Made by a program: the position numbers and the translations under genes | In this document: piece after piece, positions 33,974 through 43,589 of the stretch | How positions within the stretch are numbered: position 1 is the first letter of the stretch | Layout of the letters: the number at the start of each line of letters is the position of its first letter | Source of the DNA: Paraburkholderia unamae | GTDB taxonomy: Bacteria; Pseudomonadota; Gammaproteobacteria; Burkholderiales; Burkholderiaceae | Direction: 5' to 3' | Assembly (NCBI RefSeq): GCF_003268775.1 | Contig: NZ_QLSU01000025.1 | Location: 1-64,000, forward strand | Length of the DNA: 64,000 bases | Notes under the pieces: model-generated | Told to the model about the DNA's origin: nothing | What the model saw: only the letters and a program-made list of their open reading frames with translations | The model's database searches: none

Positions 33974-36221
33974 CTTGTATGGCCGGATCACCGGTCTCCT
34001 GTGCGTAACGGTAGCTGTAGCTCGTGTACTTCGCCCCGTAACGGAATCTCCCCGCCTGCGGATCAATCCCATTCAGCACCACGCCCTTAACCGTAACGTC
34101 GACCTGCTCAAGGCGCCGTGCGCATTCAACTAACTCTCCAGCCCGTGTTGCTCCTGCTCTTGCGACGAGGAACACATTCCCCCTCGCGAGTGGCGCAAGG
34201 ATCGCTGCATCCGGAACGGCAAGCAGAGGTGCGGTGTCGAGCACCACGACATCGTAGAGACTCGACACATGTTTGAAGATCGCTTCGACGGATGTTTGCG
34301 TGAGGTAGTCCGCCGCGTTATTCACATGCGATCCGGCCGCCAGGAAGTCCAGATTCTTGTGCTCGATTTTGATCACGGCCTGCTCCACAGTTGCCTTCCC
34401 TGCTATGACGTCCGTCAGTCCGAATTTCGCGCTTGCGCCGTATGCATGACTCAGATTCGCTCGGCGCAAATCGCAGTCGATCAGTAAGACTCGCTTACCT
34501 GCACGTGCCAAAACACCTGCTACGTTCGATGAAACGAACGACTTTCCAATCGATGGCGTTGGCCCTGCGAACATCACGACATTGTTCTTCGCGTCGGTCA
34601 TCGAAAACTGGAGGCCCGTACGGAAGCTACGAAGACTTTCGACAGATGGGTCGTCAGGCTCTAGGAACGCCAATAACCGGCGGCCCACCTTATTGCGACG
34701 CATTCCATTGGACCACCCGAAGCCGCGTACCCGGCAAAGCGGAACAACAGAGAACACACGAAGATCAGTGTCGCCCTGAATCTGGTGCGGATCGGAAATT
34801 CCGCTGAAGAGCAGATCGCGCAGCCACGCGGAACCGACCGCCGCGAAAGCTGCAAACGCGACAACAACCAACGACAAGACCGGCCGCCAATAGCGCATGG
34901 GGCGATCCGGGAAAATGGCATTGTCGAGAACGCGTACGTTTCCGATCCGCCCGGCTCGCATCAACTGGAGTTGCTCTATGTTGTTCAACAGACCAACATA
35001 GAGATCATTGTTGACCTTTACATCTCTTGCCACGCGCAGGACCTGCTTTTGCTCGCCAGGGAGTCGATCGATTCGCTGCTTTAAGGTGTCGGCTTGACCT
35101 TGCAACACCGCGATCTGCTTATCCAGCGCCGTGACGGTCGGATGAGTCTCCGAAAACAATGTTACCGCCGCCGCACGCTTCTGCTGTAACTCTGCGAGTT
35201 GAGTTTCGTTGTCGGCAGATTGCTGAAGAATCGTCTTCGCTTCTCCTTCAATATCAACCGATCTAAGCGTGGCTCGCACCTTCGCGTATTCGCTCTCCGA
35301 CGCGTCCAGCTTCTCTTTCAATACCGATACTTGACCTCTCAGGAAGTCCAGCGACCGTGCCGCATCTTCAGCCTTTCGTGCGACGTTTTGGTCAACGTAT
35401 TGGCCTGCAATATCATTGAGAATGCTAGTTATCAGCTTCGGGTTTGTTCCACGGAGCTTAACCTGCAATATGTCGGAATCCTTACCTAGCTCACTAATTG
35501 AGAGTTTTCGTTGAAGCTGATTAATCGTCTCAAGACGTGAGTCGCGTGTCAGCCGGAATCGGGTTCCCGTATTCCCATTGACCGAATCGATCTGGAGCGT
35601 GATCGGGCCGTCGTCGGTCAGAAATGTCTCCGCGCGGCCGACTTCTCCGACCACATCTTTATCCAGGCCTGGACCAGAGAAGCTATATTTTTGACCAGGG
35701 AGCACCGTAAGATAATAATGCTCACCTTCTAGAGAATTCGGGACCTCAAAGTGAGAGGCCTTGATACTTTCCGATCCCCAAGCATACCCGCCGAATCCCA
35801 ACAGGCCCGGCGTTGAAATTCCCCTGTTCGACCGCGCGATCGCTCGCCCGATGATCGGGAAACGCACAGGCTCCGCCGTTATGTATAGCTTCAGATTGTC
35901 GACCGCAGATGCGACGACAAGGCGGGATTGGAGCACCTGCATTTCGGTGTCCGCCGACGACTTGACATCAAACATTGCTGCTAGCCCCTGGCCCAGGAGT
36001 GACGTCGCGGTAGAGGCCGCCGCGCTTTCGTCGACCTGCGTGAGGATGTCGACCTGGTACTCCGGATCAGCGAGAAAAACCACCACGAGGCCGAGCGTGG
36101 CGATGATGCCGAATATCCAAAGCATCATTCGTCGATAGAGAACGAGGACGTCCAAAAGCGCCGCGAGATTGAACTCCGGCTCCACGGTATCGTTCGCGCG
36201 CGTGCTTACTGCTGAATTCAT
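33963..36221 (-). CDS. wzc: Polysaccharide co-polymerase tyrosine autokinase (Wzc/BceF-like)
   Basis: A 752-residue BY-kinase. The N-terminal Wzz domain has TM1 near residue 35 and a second TM near 450, enclosing a periplasmic coiled coil. The cytoplasmic kinase has Walker A GPTPSIGKSF, Walker A' VLLIDCDLRRANLSHAYG and Walker B VVVLDTAPLLAVPDA. A tyrosine-rich tail (YTSYSYRYAQE) is the autophosphorylation cluster. It controls chain length and export together with Wza and Wzb. Its ATG overlaps the wzb stop (ATGA) and its 3' end overlaps the flippase fusion. Confidence 0.93.
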   Translation of the reverse strand: MNSAVSTRANDTVEPEFNLAALLDVLVLYRRMMLWIFGIIATLGLVVVFLADPEYQVDILTQVDESAAASTATSLLGQGLAAMFDVKSSADTEMQVLQSRLVVASAVDNLKLYITAEPVRFPIIGRAIARSNRGISTPGLLGFGGYAWGSESIKASHFEVPNSLEGEHYYLTVLPGQKYSFSGPGLDKDVVGEVGRAETFLTDDGPITLQIDSVNGNTGTRFRLTRDSRLETINQLQRKLSISELGKDSDILQVKLRGTNPKLITSILNDIAGQYVDQNVARKAEDAARSLDFLRGQVSVLKEKLDASESEYAKVRATLRSVDIEGEAKTILQQSADNETQLAELQQKRAAAVTLFSETHPTVTALDKQIAVLQGQADTLKQRIDRLPGEQKQVLRVARDVKVNNDLYVGLLNNIEQLQLMRAGRIGNVRVLDNAIFPDRPMRYWRPVLSLVVVAFAAFAAVGSAWLRDLLFSGISDPHQIQGDTDLRVFSVVPLCRVRGFGWSNGMRRNKVGRRLLAFLEPDDPSVESLRSFRTGLQFSMTDAKNNVVMFAGPTPSIGKSFVSSNVAGVLARAGKRVLLIDCDLRRANLSHAYGASAKFGLTDVIAGKATVEQAVIKIEHKNLDFLAAGSHVNNAADYLTQTSVEAIFKHVSSLYDVVVLDTAPLLAVPDAAILAPLARGNVFLVARAGATRAGELVECARRLEQVDVTVKGVVLNGIDPQAGRFRYGAKYTSYSYRYAQETGDPAIQDER

Positions 36222-36691
36222 TGCTCGTCCCCCGCGCTCAGCAGCTCAGAGGACTCTACCCCTAAATCGAGAGATCTAACCCAGTAGTCCACCGCAAGAC
36301 TCAATGTCTCTCTACATTCGCGAAAGCGGTCGATCGGCAAACCGATTGGATCTGAAATGTCAATGCCCAAGCTTTCACCAATTCTAAAAATCTTGCCACG
36401 CGTTAGGGGATATCTGGCTTCGATACCCTCGACTTGTTCACTACTCATCGCGAGAATCAGATCTGCGTCGCGTATCATCTGTTGTGAGCACTGCTGTGCG
36501 CGATGTGCGGAGATGTCGAGTCCAATCTCGCTCAAGACCGAAATTGAGCCGCTGGCTGCCGGGTACCCGACTTCTGCCTCGATCCCAGCCGAGACGACAC
36601 AAATTCGGCCGGCACGACGTCGAAACAACTCTTCGGCAATGGGGCTACGGCACACGTTTGCGTGGCATACGATTAATACGTTGGAGATCAT
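36218..36691 (-). CDS. wzb: Low-molecular-weight protein tyrosine phosphatase (Wzb/BceD-like)
   Basis: A 157-residue phosphatase. The catalytic P-loop reads VCHANVCRSP, a C-x5-R motif with the second cysteine of the family, and the general acid lies in SDPIG. It would dephosphorylate the tyrosine tail of Wzc, whose gene overlaps its stop codon. The start at MISNVLIV begins right at the family fold; an in-frame ATG at 36742 (MSSTVLST) would add 17 residues and nearly touch the upstream stop. Confidence 0.9.
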   Translation of the reverse strand: MISNVLIVCHANVCRSPIAEELFRRRAGRICVVSAGIEAEVGYPAASGSISVLSEIGLDISAHRAQQCSQQMIRDADLILAMSSEQVEGIEARYPLTRGKIFRIGESLGIDISDPIGLPIDRFRECRETLSLAVDYWVRSLDLGVESSELLSAGDEQ

Positions 36692-36752
36692 CCGTTTATC
36701 TGCTGAATATTTGGTTTCGGTTGAGAGGACCGTACTCGACATCGAGTGCACA

Positions 36753-38408
36753 CTAATTCGCGTACCAGACCGGAAATTCTGTTATCCGAATTCGACCGCT
36801 TGCTCCGGAAATCTGAGCTGTTACGAAAAGTCGTGTCGCGCCGGGGGGTACGACCGCGCGTGCAACAGGGAGTGATCGACTCGGGTACTCGAGATTCGAA
36901 TCAGTCTTAATCGAGTTGCCTAAATCGTCCGAAAACTCAAAAGACAGGTCAATCGCCAATGCGCCCCCTACAGTGTCGGCGACGCACGTTGCCATCACTG
37001 CTTGACCGACGCGCACCGCAAGCGGAGACTTATTCCGGATCGTCATCGTCGACGCCCCTGGCGCAACTCGCAGAACAAGCGTCCTGCTTTCCGTAGATTG
37101 GCCTTCATCTTCCATTGCCCTGTTTGCGTCTGACGCGGCGAATTCCAGTCCACCGGTCGACCTGGGCGAAATATTCCAATGCGTCAGGGATCCTGGTTGC
37201 ATGCCGACTGGATCACTATCAAATTTGCTATCAGCGTTGAGAAGTGACCCACGCCAAGCCAGTGCGGGGATGCGCTGAAAGCTCAGGCCGCTGATATGTT
37301 CGACAGGCACCTCTTCTCCAATGAGCGGTAGAGCGGGGTTTTGCGCTGGTGCTTCAAATCGCCATTCGACCGCGGAAGCCGAGAATCGCGCACTCCCGGA
37401 GACCAGACGGCGCGGCGAATTCGGCTTACCCTTGGCTTTCCAACGACGAGGTAGAACTATCGAATTTTCGACATTAACGCGAAGATTTGCGCCAGCCTGC
37501 GTCGCGTCCACTAGTAGCCGGTCTATGCCCTCAATATGGCAATGATGCAGCGACACCGTCCCATAGCGTGCGCTACGGTCGAAGTAGACAACGTCTCCGT
37601 TGAAGTCGAACGAGCAACTATCGAAGACGAAGTCCATACTGTCTGAATCTATGCGTACCGCACGATTCGAACCGGCAATGGTGCAGTCGATGAATGTCAT
37701 CCGTTCTCCGCTGTTGATGCTTCTCTGCGAGATCGGGAGATCGACATATAGCCCTTCTTCCCGGTTTTGCTCAAACCGGGAAGATATCCAGCTACTCAGA
37801 TAGACGTTGATCGGGTCGAATTTGAGTGCCCCCCGCCAACCACTGACCACAACGTTGCGGCCGCCTGCGTCGCGAACGACGCCCGAATATCCGGGCCTGC
37901 GGTTTCCCATGACGACACCCCAGCCCTGAGCACGCTGAATGCCGGGTCCCAAAATCGAAATTGTTCCACCTGAGCCGTCGAGGAACGGCGAACGGCTACC
38001 AGGAAAGCGAAGCAATGTTGGCGGCAGAGACGTCTCGTTTCTGCATTCAATGCCATTGCAATCGTCAGCGGCTTGTGAGAAGTCAAGTAGTACGCCGCCG
38101 ACTGAGCACAGTTTGACCCACGGTGCCGTCTCGATAGTACGGTTCAAGGCGTAACGTCCGGATTGCATAAGCAACACTGGCAGTTGCGACGTGTCCTGAG
38201 ATCGCTCGGCAATTTCCCGCACATAGTCGATTGCTCGTTGAAGCGTCGCGGCATCGTCGCGGTTGCCGCTACCGGCATTTTCAAATTCGCTGATCCAACG
38301 GAAGCCGCGTCCAGGGTTCACCAGCTGCGGCTTGTCAGCAACAGCGCGATCGCACGCAGCGGCAATGATGCTGCTCGCAGAAAGGGTGAGAAGCGCACGT
38401 CGTTTCAT
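36753..38408 (-). CDS. Exported parallel beta-helix protein in the exopolysaccharide locus
   Basis: A 551-residue protein with a basic N-terminus (MKRRALLTL) and a hydrophobic segment ending near AAACDRAVA, consistent with a signal peptide, possibly lipoprotein or Tat type. Residues about 50-330 show short repeated strands (ISILGPG, VVVSGW, FIDCTIAGSNRAVRI, FDSCSFDFNGDVVYF, LHHCHIEG) typical of right-handed beta-helix (pectate-lyase-like) proteins. The C-terminal 200 residues look like a beta-sandwich that may bind carbohydrate. Position between wza and wzb suggests a polymer-modifying lyase, hydrolase or epimerase, but no catalytic residues could be assigned. Confidence 0.75.
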   Translation of the reverse strand: MKRRALLTLSASSIIAAACDRAVADKPQLVNPGRGFRWISEFENAGSGNRDDAATLQRAIDYVREIAERSQDTSQLPVLLMQSGRYALNRTIETAPWVKLCSVGGVLLDFSQAADDCNGIECRNETSLPPTLLRFPGSRSPFLDGSGGTISILGPGIQRAQGWGVVMGNRRPGYSGVVRDAGGRNVVVSGWRGALKFDPINVYLSSWISSRFEQNREEGLYVDLPISQRSINSGERMTFIDCTIAGSNRAVRIDSDSMDFVFDSCSFDFNGDVVYFDRSARYGTVSLHHCHIEGIDRLLVDATQAGANLRVNVENSIVLPRRWKAKGKPNSPRRLVSGSARFSASAVEWRFEAPAQNPALPLIGEEVPVEHISGLSFQRIPALAWRGSLLNADSKFDSDPVGMQPGSLTHWNISPRSTGGLEFAASDANRAMEDEGQSTESRTLVLRVAPGASTMTIRNKSPLAVRVGQAVMATCVADTVGGALAIDLSFEFSDDLGNSIKTDSNLEYPSRSLPVARAVVPPGATRLFVTAQISGASGRIRITEFPVWYAN

Positions 38409-38457
38409 AACTGCTTGGTCCAGTTTGCGTTAGCTTGCGTCGAAGGTCTCGCCGTTC

Positions 38458-39630
38458 TTACTTTGCGACCAAACCCGCTGTGAGGCCCGCATCGATAGCC
38501 GGAAGCAAGAGCGAAAGCACTCGGCTGAATCGAACAAGTCCATTTCCGTCGACATAAACGACATCTTTCGGATCGAGTGTGAACTGATTCGCGAGCACCA
38601 TAGAGACGGGTGACGACGCGTCCAGATGGAATACTTCAGCGTCTTTTCCTGTGCCACGAATAACGTACAACTGGGCCGCGTCGGCAGTGGTAGAACTAAT
38701 ACTCCCGGCTTGCGACAGCGCGTCGCTTAGCGTAAGAACTCCGTTCCGAAGAGGAAGTGCTTTTGTTGGCTTTGTTACTTCACCCATAACATAGACGCCG
38801 TTATCTTCGCGCGCAGATACACGAACGAAATCACCGCCTCGGAGCACAATCTTCGCCGGGTTGTGGCCGCCATCCAACATCTGTGTCATGTTGATTCGAA
38901 ACGACTTTCCGTTGCGAACTAGTTCGATAGCGCTCTGATCTGCCGTTGTCGCAAAGCCACCGGCGTGACCAATCGCATCGTAGAGTGTCGTAGGAATGTC
39001 GTTAATTGCTTGCGCGCCAGGCGTGTGCACGTCGCCGTCGACATACACTTGCTGCGAACGGAAAGAAGCGATCCGTACGGTGACCTGAGGATTGTGGAAC
39101 GACTTGCCCAGCGCGCTCGCGAGTTTGCTCTGGAGTTCATCAACGCGCAGACCTTGAACCAAAATGGATCCAGCGAACGGAAAATTAAGACGACCGGCAT
39201 TATCAACAACGAAGCCCGGTGGTGGATCGTACGTCCGTGAGTCTGCGGGGGGCTGAGCGCCGAGCGCTGCCGCGAGTTCCGGATGATCCCAAACGGTAAT
39301 TTGCAGTACGTCACCCGGCCCGATGGCATACGGGCGCGCTTTGTCAAACAGTGACCCAGCTTCGACGCCAGTCTCCCGTACGGCGTCGCTCCGCATCCTG
39401 CTAATGAGCGACATGGTGATGTCTGTCATGGGAACTGGCAGGCGAGCCTCAGGGGTTCCCTGACTCGCCGACTCGACAGGCAAACTTGACGCTTGTTGCA
39501 TTTTCATTCCCGGGGCGTACATGCATGCAGACATGGCAACCGGAGCAGAAAAAAGCAGAACGACTCGATATACTCGCGATCGCAGTTCAAACAGCCGACG
39601 CAAAGCAGCCCCCGCCACCCTCGGTTGCAT
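38458..39630 (-). CDS. wza: Outer-membrane polysaccharide export lipoprotein (Wza/BceE-like)
   Basis: About 390 residues. A lipobox-like signal ends VAMSAC, making a diacylated cysteine likely. The polysaccharide export domain (YAIGPGDVLQITVWDHPEL) and SLBB domains (VYVDGDVHTPGAQAINDIP and VYVMGEVTKPTKALPLRNG) follow, with an amphipathic C-terminal helix (LSLLLPAIDAGLTAG) for the outer-membrane pore. AAAGGA is well placed before the ATG at 39630; 39648 and 39672 are alternative in-frame starts. It forms the export channel that docks on Wzc. Confidence 0.92.
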   Translation of the reverse strand: MQPRVAGAALRRLFELRSRVYRVVLLFSAPVAMSACMYAPGMKMQQASSLPVESASQGTPEARLPVPMTDITMSLISRMRSDAVRETGVEAGSLFDKARPYAIGPGDVLQITVWDHPELAAALGAQPPADSRTYDPPPGFVVDNAGRLNFPFAGSILVQGLRVDELQSKLASALGKSFHNPQVTVRIASFRSQQVYVDGDVHTPGAQAINDIPTTLYDAIGHAGGFATTADQSAIELVRNGKSFRINMTQMLDGGHNPAKIVLRGGDFVRVSAREDNGVYVMGEVTKPTKALPLRNGVLTLSDALSQAGSISSTTADAAQLYVIRGTGKDAEVFHLDASSPVSMVLANQFTLDPKDVVYVDGNGLVRFSRVLSLLLPAIDAGLTAGLVAK

Positions 39631-40003
39631 CAGTTCAATCCTTTCCATTCTTGTCCCAGTGACCGTCATCATGGATGCGTTCGCGCCGGCATAGCCCGCA
39701 CACGCGGCTTCTGACGAAGTTTTGCGAATTAATTAGAAGCGCACCTCGCGCGGAGATGCACAAGCTCAGAAGTCGCGCCCCCCATTTGATAGCGCAAGCA
39801 GAGTGAGCTTTACGGATTTCCCAACAATTGCCTTCCTTAGGCGTCGAACTGATTCTCGTCTCTCAATCGATCAATATCAATTCGGATATCTGATAAAAAA
39901 TTATTCGATAGATAACAAACACAAAAGAAAATAATCGATATTTATCTAATATAAATCTACTTTCCTTCATCAAGCTATCCAACAAAATATCAATCTATCC
40001 CGC
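39631..40003. other. AT-rich intergenic region before wza
   Basis: About 370 bases with no gene. The right half is very AT-rich and holds several ATCGAT/TCGATA-like elements (near 39858, 39905 and 39937). It is long enough for a separate promoter for wza and the downstream genes, and it is a likely H-NS target. Confidence 0.4.
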
Positions 40004-41383
40004 TCAATAAGCGTTGCTTCCTGCAAATCCTTTAATAACTGTCGCTATCACAATACGCATATCAAGCGCAAACGACCAGTTTTGCAGATAGTAGAGATCG
40101 TGCTCGATTCGTTTCACCATCTTCTCAATGCGGTCGGTCTCTCCACGGAAACCATTTACTTGCGCCCATCCTGTGATGCCCGGCTTCGCACGATATCTAT
40201 GGATGTAACCGTTCACCACCTTTCGATATATTTCATCGTGCTCGATGGCGTGAGGTCGAGGACCAACAACCGACATCTCCCCCTTAAGGACATTGATGAA
40301 TTGAGGCAGTTCATCCAAACTCGTGCGGCGAAGAAACGCGCCAACTCGTGTAATGCGAGGGTCGCCACGGGTCGCTTGCGTTACGATGCCTGCAACCTCG
40401 GCATGCTGTCGCATTGTCCGAAACTTGAAGATTCTGAACGTTCGACCATCAGCCCCCTTGCGGGACTGCCTGAAAAATACAGGGCCGCTTGATGACGCTT
40501 TTACGGCGATCGCTATTCCCAATAGTAGTGGAGTCAAAGCAGTTAGTGCTGCTAATGCGAAGAGGCGATCGAAAATTTCCTTCTTTACGAGCGACCTTGA
40601 TGCCAATGGCGACGCGATAAGATTGATTGCGGGTGCCCCCACAAGATCAATGACGCCTCCGTCAAATAACGCGACGCTCTTGACGTCCGGAATAAACCTG
40701 ACATTTACGAGGTCTTCACTGAACTCGGAAACGAATCGATGAATCGATGCCTCCTCCGAGAGCGGAAGCGCCAGCCAGATCTCCTGGATGCCTCGCTGAC
40801 GTACATAGTCAACGAAGTCGCCAAACTCGTCGAAAGGCTTCTCAGCGCAATTGTGCGGCGCACTGACGAGACGTGTATTGTAGGCAGCTGCGACGCGGAA
40901 TCCACTTCCCGGGGTAATCCGGATTTTTTCCTTGACCGCTTCGGTGTGGATACCGTCGCCGACCAGAGCAACGTTTCTTATGTTGATTCCGGCATTGCGG
41001 GCCTTGCTCAAAATGTAATGTGCGCCTACGCGTGATAGCAGCAGAAAGCAAGCTGCAATCGCCGTCCAATATACCAACCAAAGTCGCGAGACCAGTTCGA
41101 CGCGATGCAGAGAGAATGTCAGCACAAGTCCGATAGCCTGGACCGTGCACCATGCCAATGCGACCTGCGAGAGCTGACGGGGCAGCGATCGACCGCGCCA
41201 GGAGTCATACATGCCAAATGCCGGGAATATTACAAGAGTGAGCGCGACAGCGAAGGTGATATATGCCGTATCCGGAGTGCCTTCGACAAGCCCACCGAAG
41301 CGGACATCAGTCGCAAGCAAGGCGCCGACGACAACCGAGATTCCGTCGACAGATCTCGCTACGATTCCTTGTACACCACGCAT
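40004..41383 (-). CDS. wcaJ: Undecaprenyl-phosphate glucose phosphotransferase (WcaJ/BceB-like)
   Basis: A 459-residue polyprenyl-phosphate hexose-1-phosphate transferase. Four to five N-terminal membrane segments are followed by a CoA-binding-like domain (NVALVGDGIHTEAV). The C-terminal bacterial sugar transferase domain has GPVFFRQSRKG, FKFRTMR, RRTSLDELPQFINVLKGEMS and VGPRPHA. It loads glucose-1-phosphate or a related hexose onto undecaprenyl phosphate and starts each repeat unit. AAGGAG stands 7 bases before the ATG. It is the first gene of the leftward exopolysaccharide cluster. Confidence 0.94.
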   Translation of the reverse strand: MRGVQGIVARSVDGISVVVGALLATDVRFGGLVEGTPDTAYITFAVALTLVIFPAFGMYDSWRGRSLPRQLSQVALAWCTVQAIGLVLTFSLHRVELVSRLWLVYWTAIAACFLLLSRVGAHYILSKARNAGINIRNVALVGDGIHTEAVKEKIRITPGSGFRVAAAYNTRLVSAPHNCAEKPFDEFGDFVDYVRQRGIQEIWLALPLSEEASIHRFVSEFSEDLVNVRFIPDVKSVALFDGGVIDLVGAPAINLIASPLASRSLVKKEIFDRLFALAALTALTPLLLGIAIAVKASSSGPVFFRQSRKGADGRTFRIFKFRTMRQHAEVAGIVTQATRGDPRITRVGAFLRRTSLDELPQFINVLKGEMSVVGPRPHAIEHDEIYRKVVNGYIHRYRAKPGITGWAQVNGFRGETDRIEKMVKRIEHDLYYLQNWSFALDMRIVIATVIKGFAGSNAY

Positions 41384-41526
41384 TTTCAGCTCCTTCTGAA
41401 ACGTAATCGATGGCTGCGAAAGCTGGTCTTCGATCTACGCTTAGACGTTGTGATCTAGCCCGTGGCTATCCTTTGATACGCAAAACAATCGCTCGCGGTC
41501 GGCACCATGGCAACGGTTGCCAAGAG

Positions 41527-41607
41527 TCAAAGATCCGCGCCTGAGATAAAGTCGGGACGGGATGCCTGCTGGTTGAGTAACGCTAGCCCGTGGATGACTT
41601 TTTTCAT
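41527..41607 (-). CDS. Possible 26-residue leader peptide upstream of wcaJ
   Basis: A short frame, starting MKKVIHGLALLNQQ and ending ISGADL, is preceded by GAAAGAAAT. It precedes wcaJ on the same strand by about 140 bases. The lysine-rich, then hydrophobic start could be chance. Reported because small leader frames can regulate polysaccharide operons. Confidence 0.2.
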   Translation of the reverse strand: MKKVIHGLALLNQQASRPDFISGADL

Positions 41608-41901
41608 AGCGCAATTTCTTTCAACATCGGAGGATTTCGAATGAATTCTCCCTGGTTGCTGAAGGCCCCATATCTGAATTGAATCAGTCATCAATTCTCT
41701 CTGGTTGCACCGCATCATAACTTCTTTAACATGCGACGCAATAACCCTGTCTGAAGCCGCCAATGAATTGGCCGACTAGTGCGCATCGCAAATATTTGTT
41801 ATGCGAAATCACGCACTTCTAATGATCTTTAATGTCTTGTTCTTTAATGTACTTTTAACACGAAGACAGACTGCGCCTGAACAAGCAGAGTTCCACAAAG
41901 G

Positions 41902-41925
41902 AAAAAGGCGCCCTAAGGCGCCTTG
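41902..41925 (-). terminator. Rho-independent terminator of the second porin gene
   Basis: On the minus strand AGGCGCC and GGCGCCT form a 7-base stem around TTAG. Five T residues follow. It lies about 25 bases after the porin stop. Confidence 0.8.
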
Positions 41926-41947
41926 AGACGTCGTTTGATTCCGAGGG

Positions 41948-43117
41948 CTAGAACCGATGGCGCATGCCAACAGTAACGGCACCTTGCTTTTGCGCGTTCG
42001 AGTCGGCACTCAGGCCATTCAGATATGCCCAAACATGACCGGAATTCCGACTGACATGCTGGAAGTTACCCTGCAAGTAGACATCGGTGCGCTTCGACAA
42101 CGCATAGTCCGCCTGTGCCGACACGGTGTTATAAATCGGGTTCACACCGCCGCCAAGGTCGGCCCGCGTATACGTGTATGCCCCGGCGAGACTAATTGCA
42201 GGCGACAATGCGTAGCGCACGTTGCCTTCGAAATTCTGGAAGCGCGCACTATTTGCACCGAATGCTATGCCCCCAGACGTTCCGGACTGACCCGATGAAA
42301 TGCCGCCACCAAGCGTGTCAGACAGATTCGTCTGCGTATAGACTACGCCGGCGGTTACTGGCCCATATGTGTAGTTCACCCCGCCGCCAAATGTGCGCTG
42401 CCGGCCGGCGAGAAAAGTCCACTCTCCAGTTTGTGCACCGCTCGCGCTTGAACTCGGTCCGCTGTTTCCAAATACGGTGGATGTGATGTCGTTGTTCAAT
42501 TGCAGATAAGCAGCCGCCAATGTCAGGCCACCCCACGCGTACGATGCACCAAAGCTATAAGCACGGTTATTCGCGAACTGCGTGCTGTTCGAGAACGAAT
42601 ACGTCGCGCCAAACTTGAACCCCGCGTAGTTGAGGCTAGTGTACTTGACCGTATTGTTGAATCTGACCGAGTTGTTCAGATTGTCGTTATCGAAGGGATG
42701 CGCGGAGATCGTACCGCCGTATTGGCTGCCCGTGTTCGAGAGCGGTGCGAGGTAGTCAACCACGCTGTCGTACTGCCGACCAAGCGTCACCGCCCCGTAT
42801 TGGTCACTCGCGAGACCAACAAAGGCTTGTCTTCCGAACATGCGACCGGATTGTGCCGCTGTACCGTTCGCAATGCTGAAGCCATTCTCCAAGGTGAAGA
42901 TCGCCTTAAGGCCGCCACCGAGATCTTCCGAGCCACGCAACCCCCAGCGACTGCCATTGACCGTTCCGCTCTTCATCTGCCAGGTGTTCTGTCCGCCGCC
43001 CCGCACATACGTGAAACCTGCGTCGATCAGACCATACAGCGTAACGCTGCTTTGCGCCTGCGCGACTGTCGCGAAAGTAGCAGAAAGCACTGCTGCGGCA
43101 GCGATCTTATATTTCAT
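41948..43117 (-). CDS. Gram-negative porin, Burkholderia type
   Basis: A 389-residue porin. The signal peptide ends ATVAQA before QSSVTLYGLIDAGFTYV. It has SRWGLRGSEDLGGGLKAIFTLENGF, MFGRQAFVGLASDQYGAVTLGRQYD, and a C-terminal MRHRF ending in phenylalanine. It is a paralogue of the porin at 14621, with a Gly/Ser-rich loop (SSGQSGTSGG) not present there. It is monocistronic with its own terminator and separates the exopolysaccharide locus from the regulator-rich stretch. Confidence 0.93.
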   Translation of the reverse strand: MKYKIAAAAVLSATFATVAQAQSSVTLYGLIDAGFTYVRGGGQNTWQMKSGTVNGSRWGLRGSEDLGGGLKAIFTLENGFSIANGTAAQSGRMFGRQAFVGLASDQYGAVTLGRQYDSVVDYLAPLSNTGSQYGGTISAHPFDNDNLNNSVRFNNTVKYTSLNYAGFKFGATYSFSNSTQFANNRAYSFGASYAWGGLTLAAAYLQLNNDITSTVFGNSGPSSSASGAQTGEWTFLAGRQRTFGGGVNYTYGPVTAGVVYTQTNLSDTLGGGISSGQSGTSGGIAFGANSARFQNFEGNVRYALSPAISLAGAYTYTRADLGGGVNPIYNTVSAQADYALSKRTDVYLQGNFQHVSRNSGHVWAYLNGLSADSNAQKQGAVTVGMRHRF

Positions 43118-43589
43118 TTTGCAACCCTATGAATATACGACTCTATGAAAATCAGTTCACGTAGAATGACTCGGGGTTTGATGGAAGGGTTCTTCCTGCG
43201 CTTCCAGCGCTCGATCCCAGTGCCGAAGAGGAAGCGTCACGCAGTTGGCCAATCTATGATGTCTGTACGCCGGGCGACTATACAATGGCAACACTTCACC
43301 CACATCGCCAAAACTTTCGTCAATTCCGCCATTCACGCGATTGAATTGACGGCGGATTTCATTTGACGACTGCAACGCTGTCTCCACTTGCATGTCCACG
43401 CCACACCGCTATAGTCAACGCTGCGGCTCCATGCGTTAGACAACAGGACCGCCGCGTTTGAATTGGCGAAAACAGACAAAACTGCGACGGATCTCGCCAC
43501 ATTCTCATTTCAATAATATTCGCTAAGTAGGATGATCAGGTCGTAAGGCCGGAGGTCGGGGCGGTCATAAGAATTGTTAATGCAACGGG
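43118..43589. other. Intergenic region between porin and first GlxA-type regulator
   Basis: About 470 bases without a gene. It contains one copy of a 22-base element (43325-43347 region) that recurs upstream of the RmlC-like gene. Confidence 0.4.

Larger units (their letters stand above)
41384..41947. other. Intergenic region upstream of wcaJ
   Basis: About 560 bases. It holds the porin terminator at its right end and must contain the promoter of the exopolysaccharide operon. Apart from a doubtful 26-codon frame it shows no gene. Confidence 0.4.
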
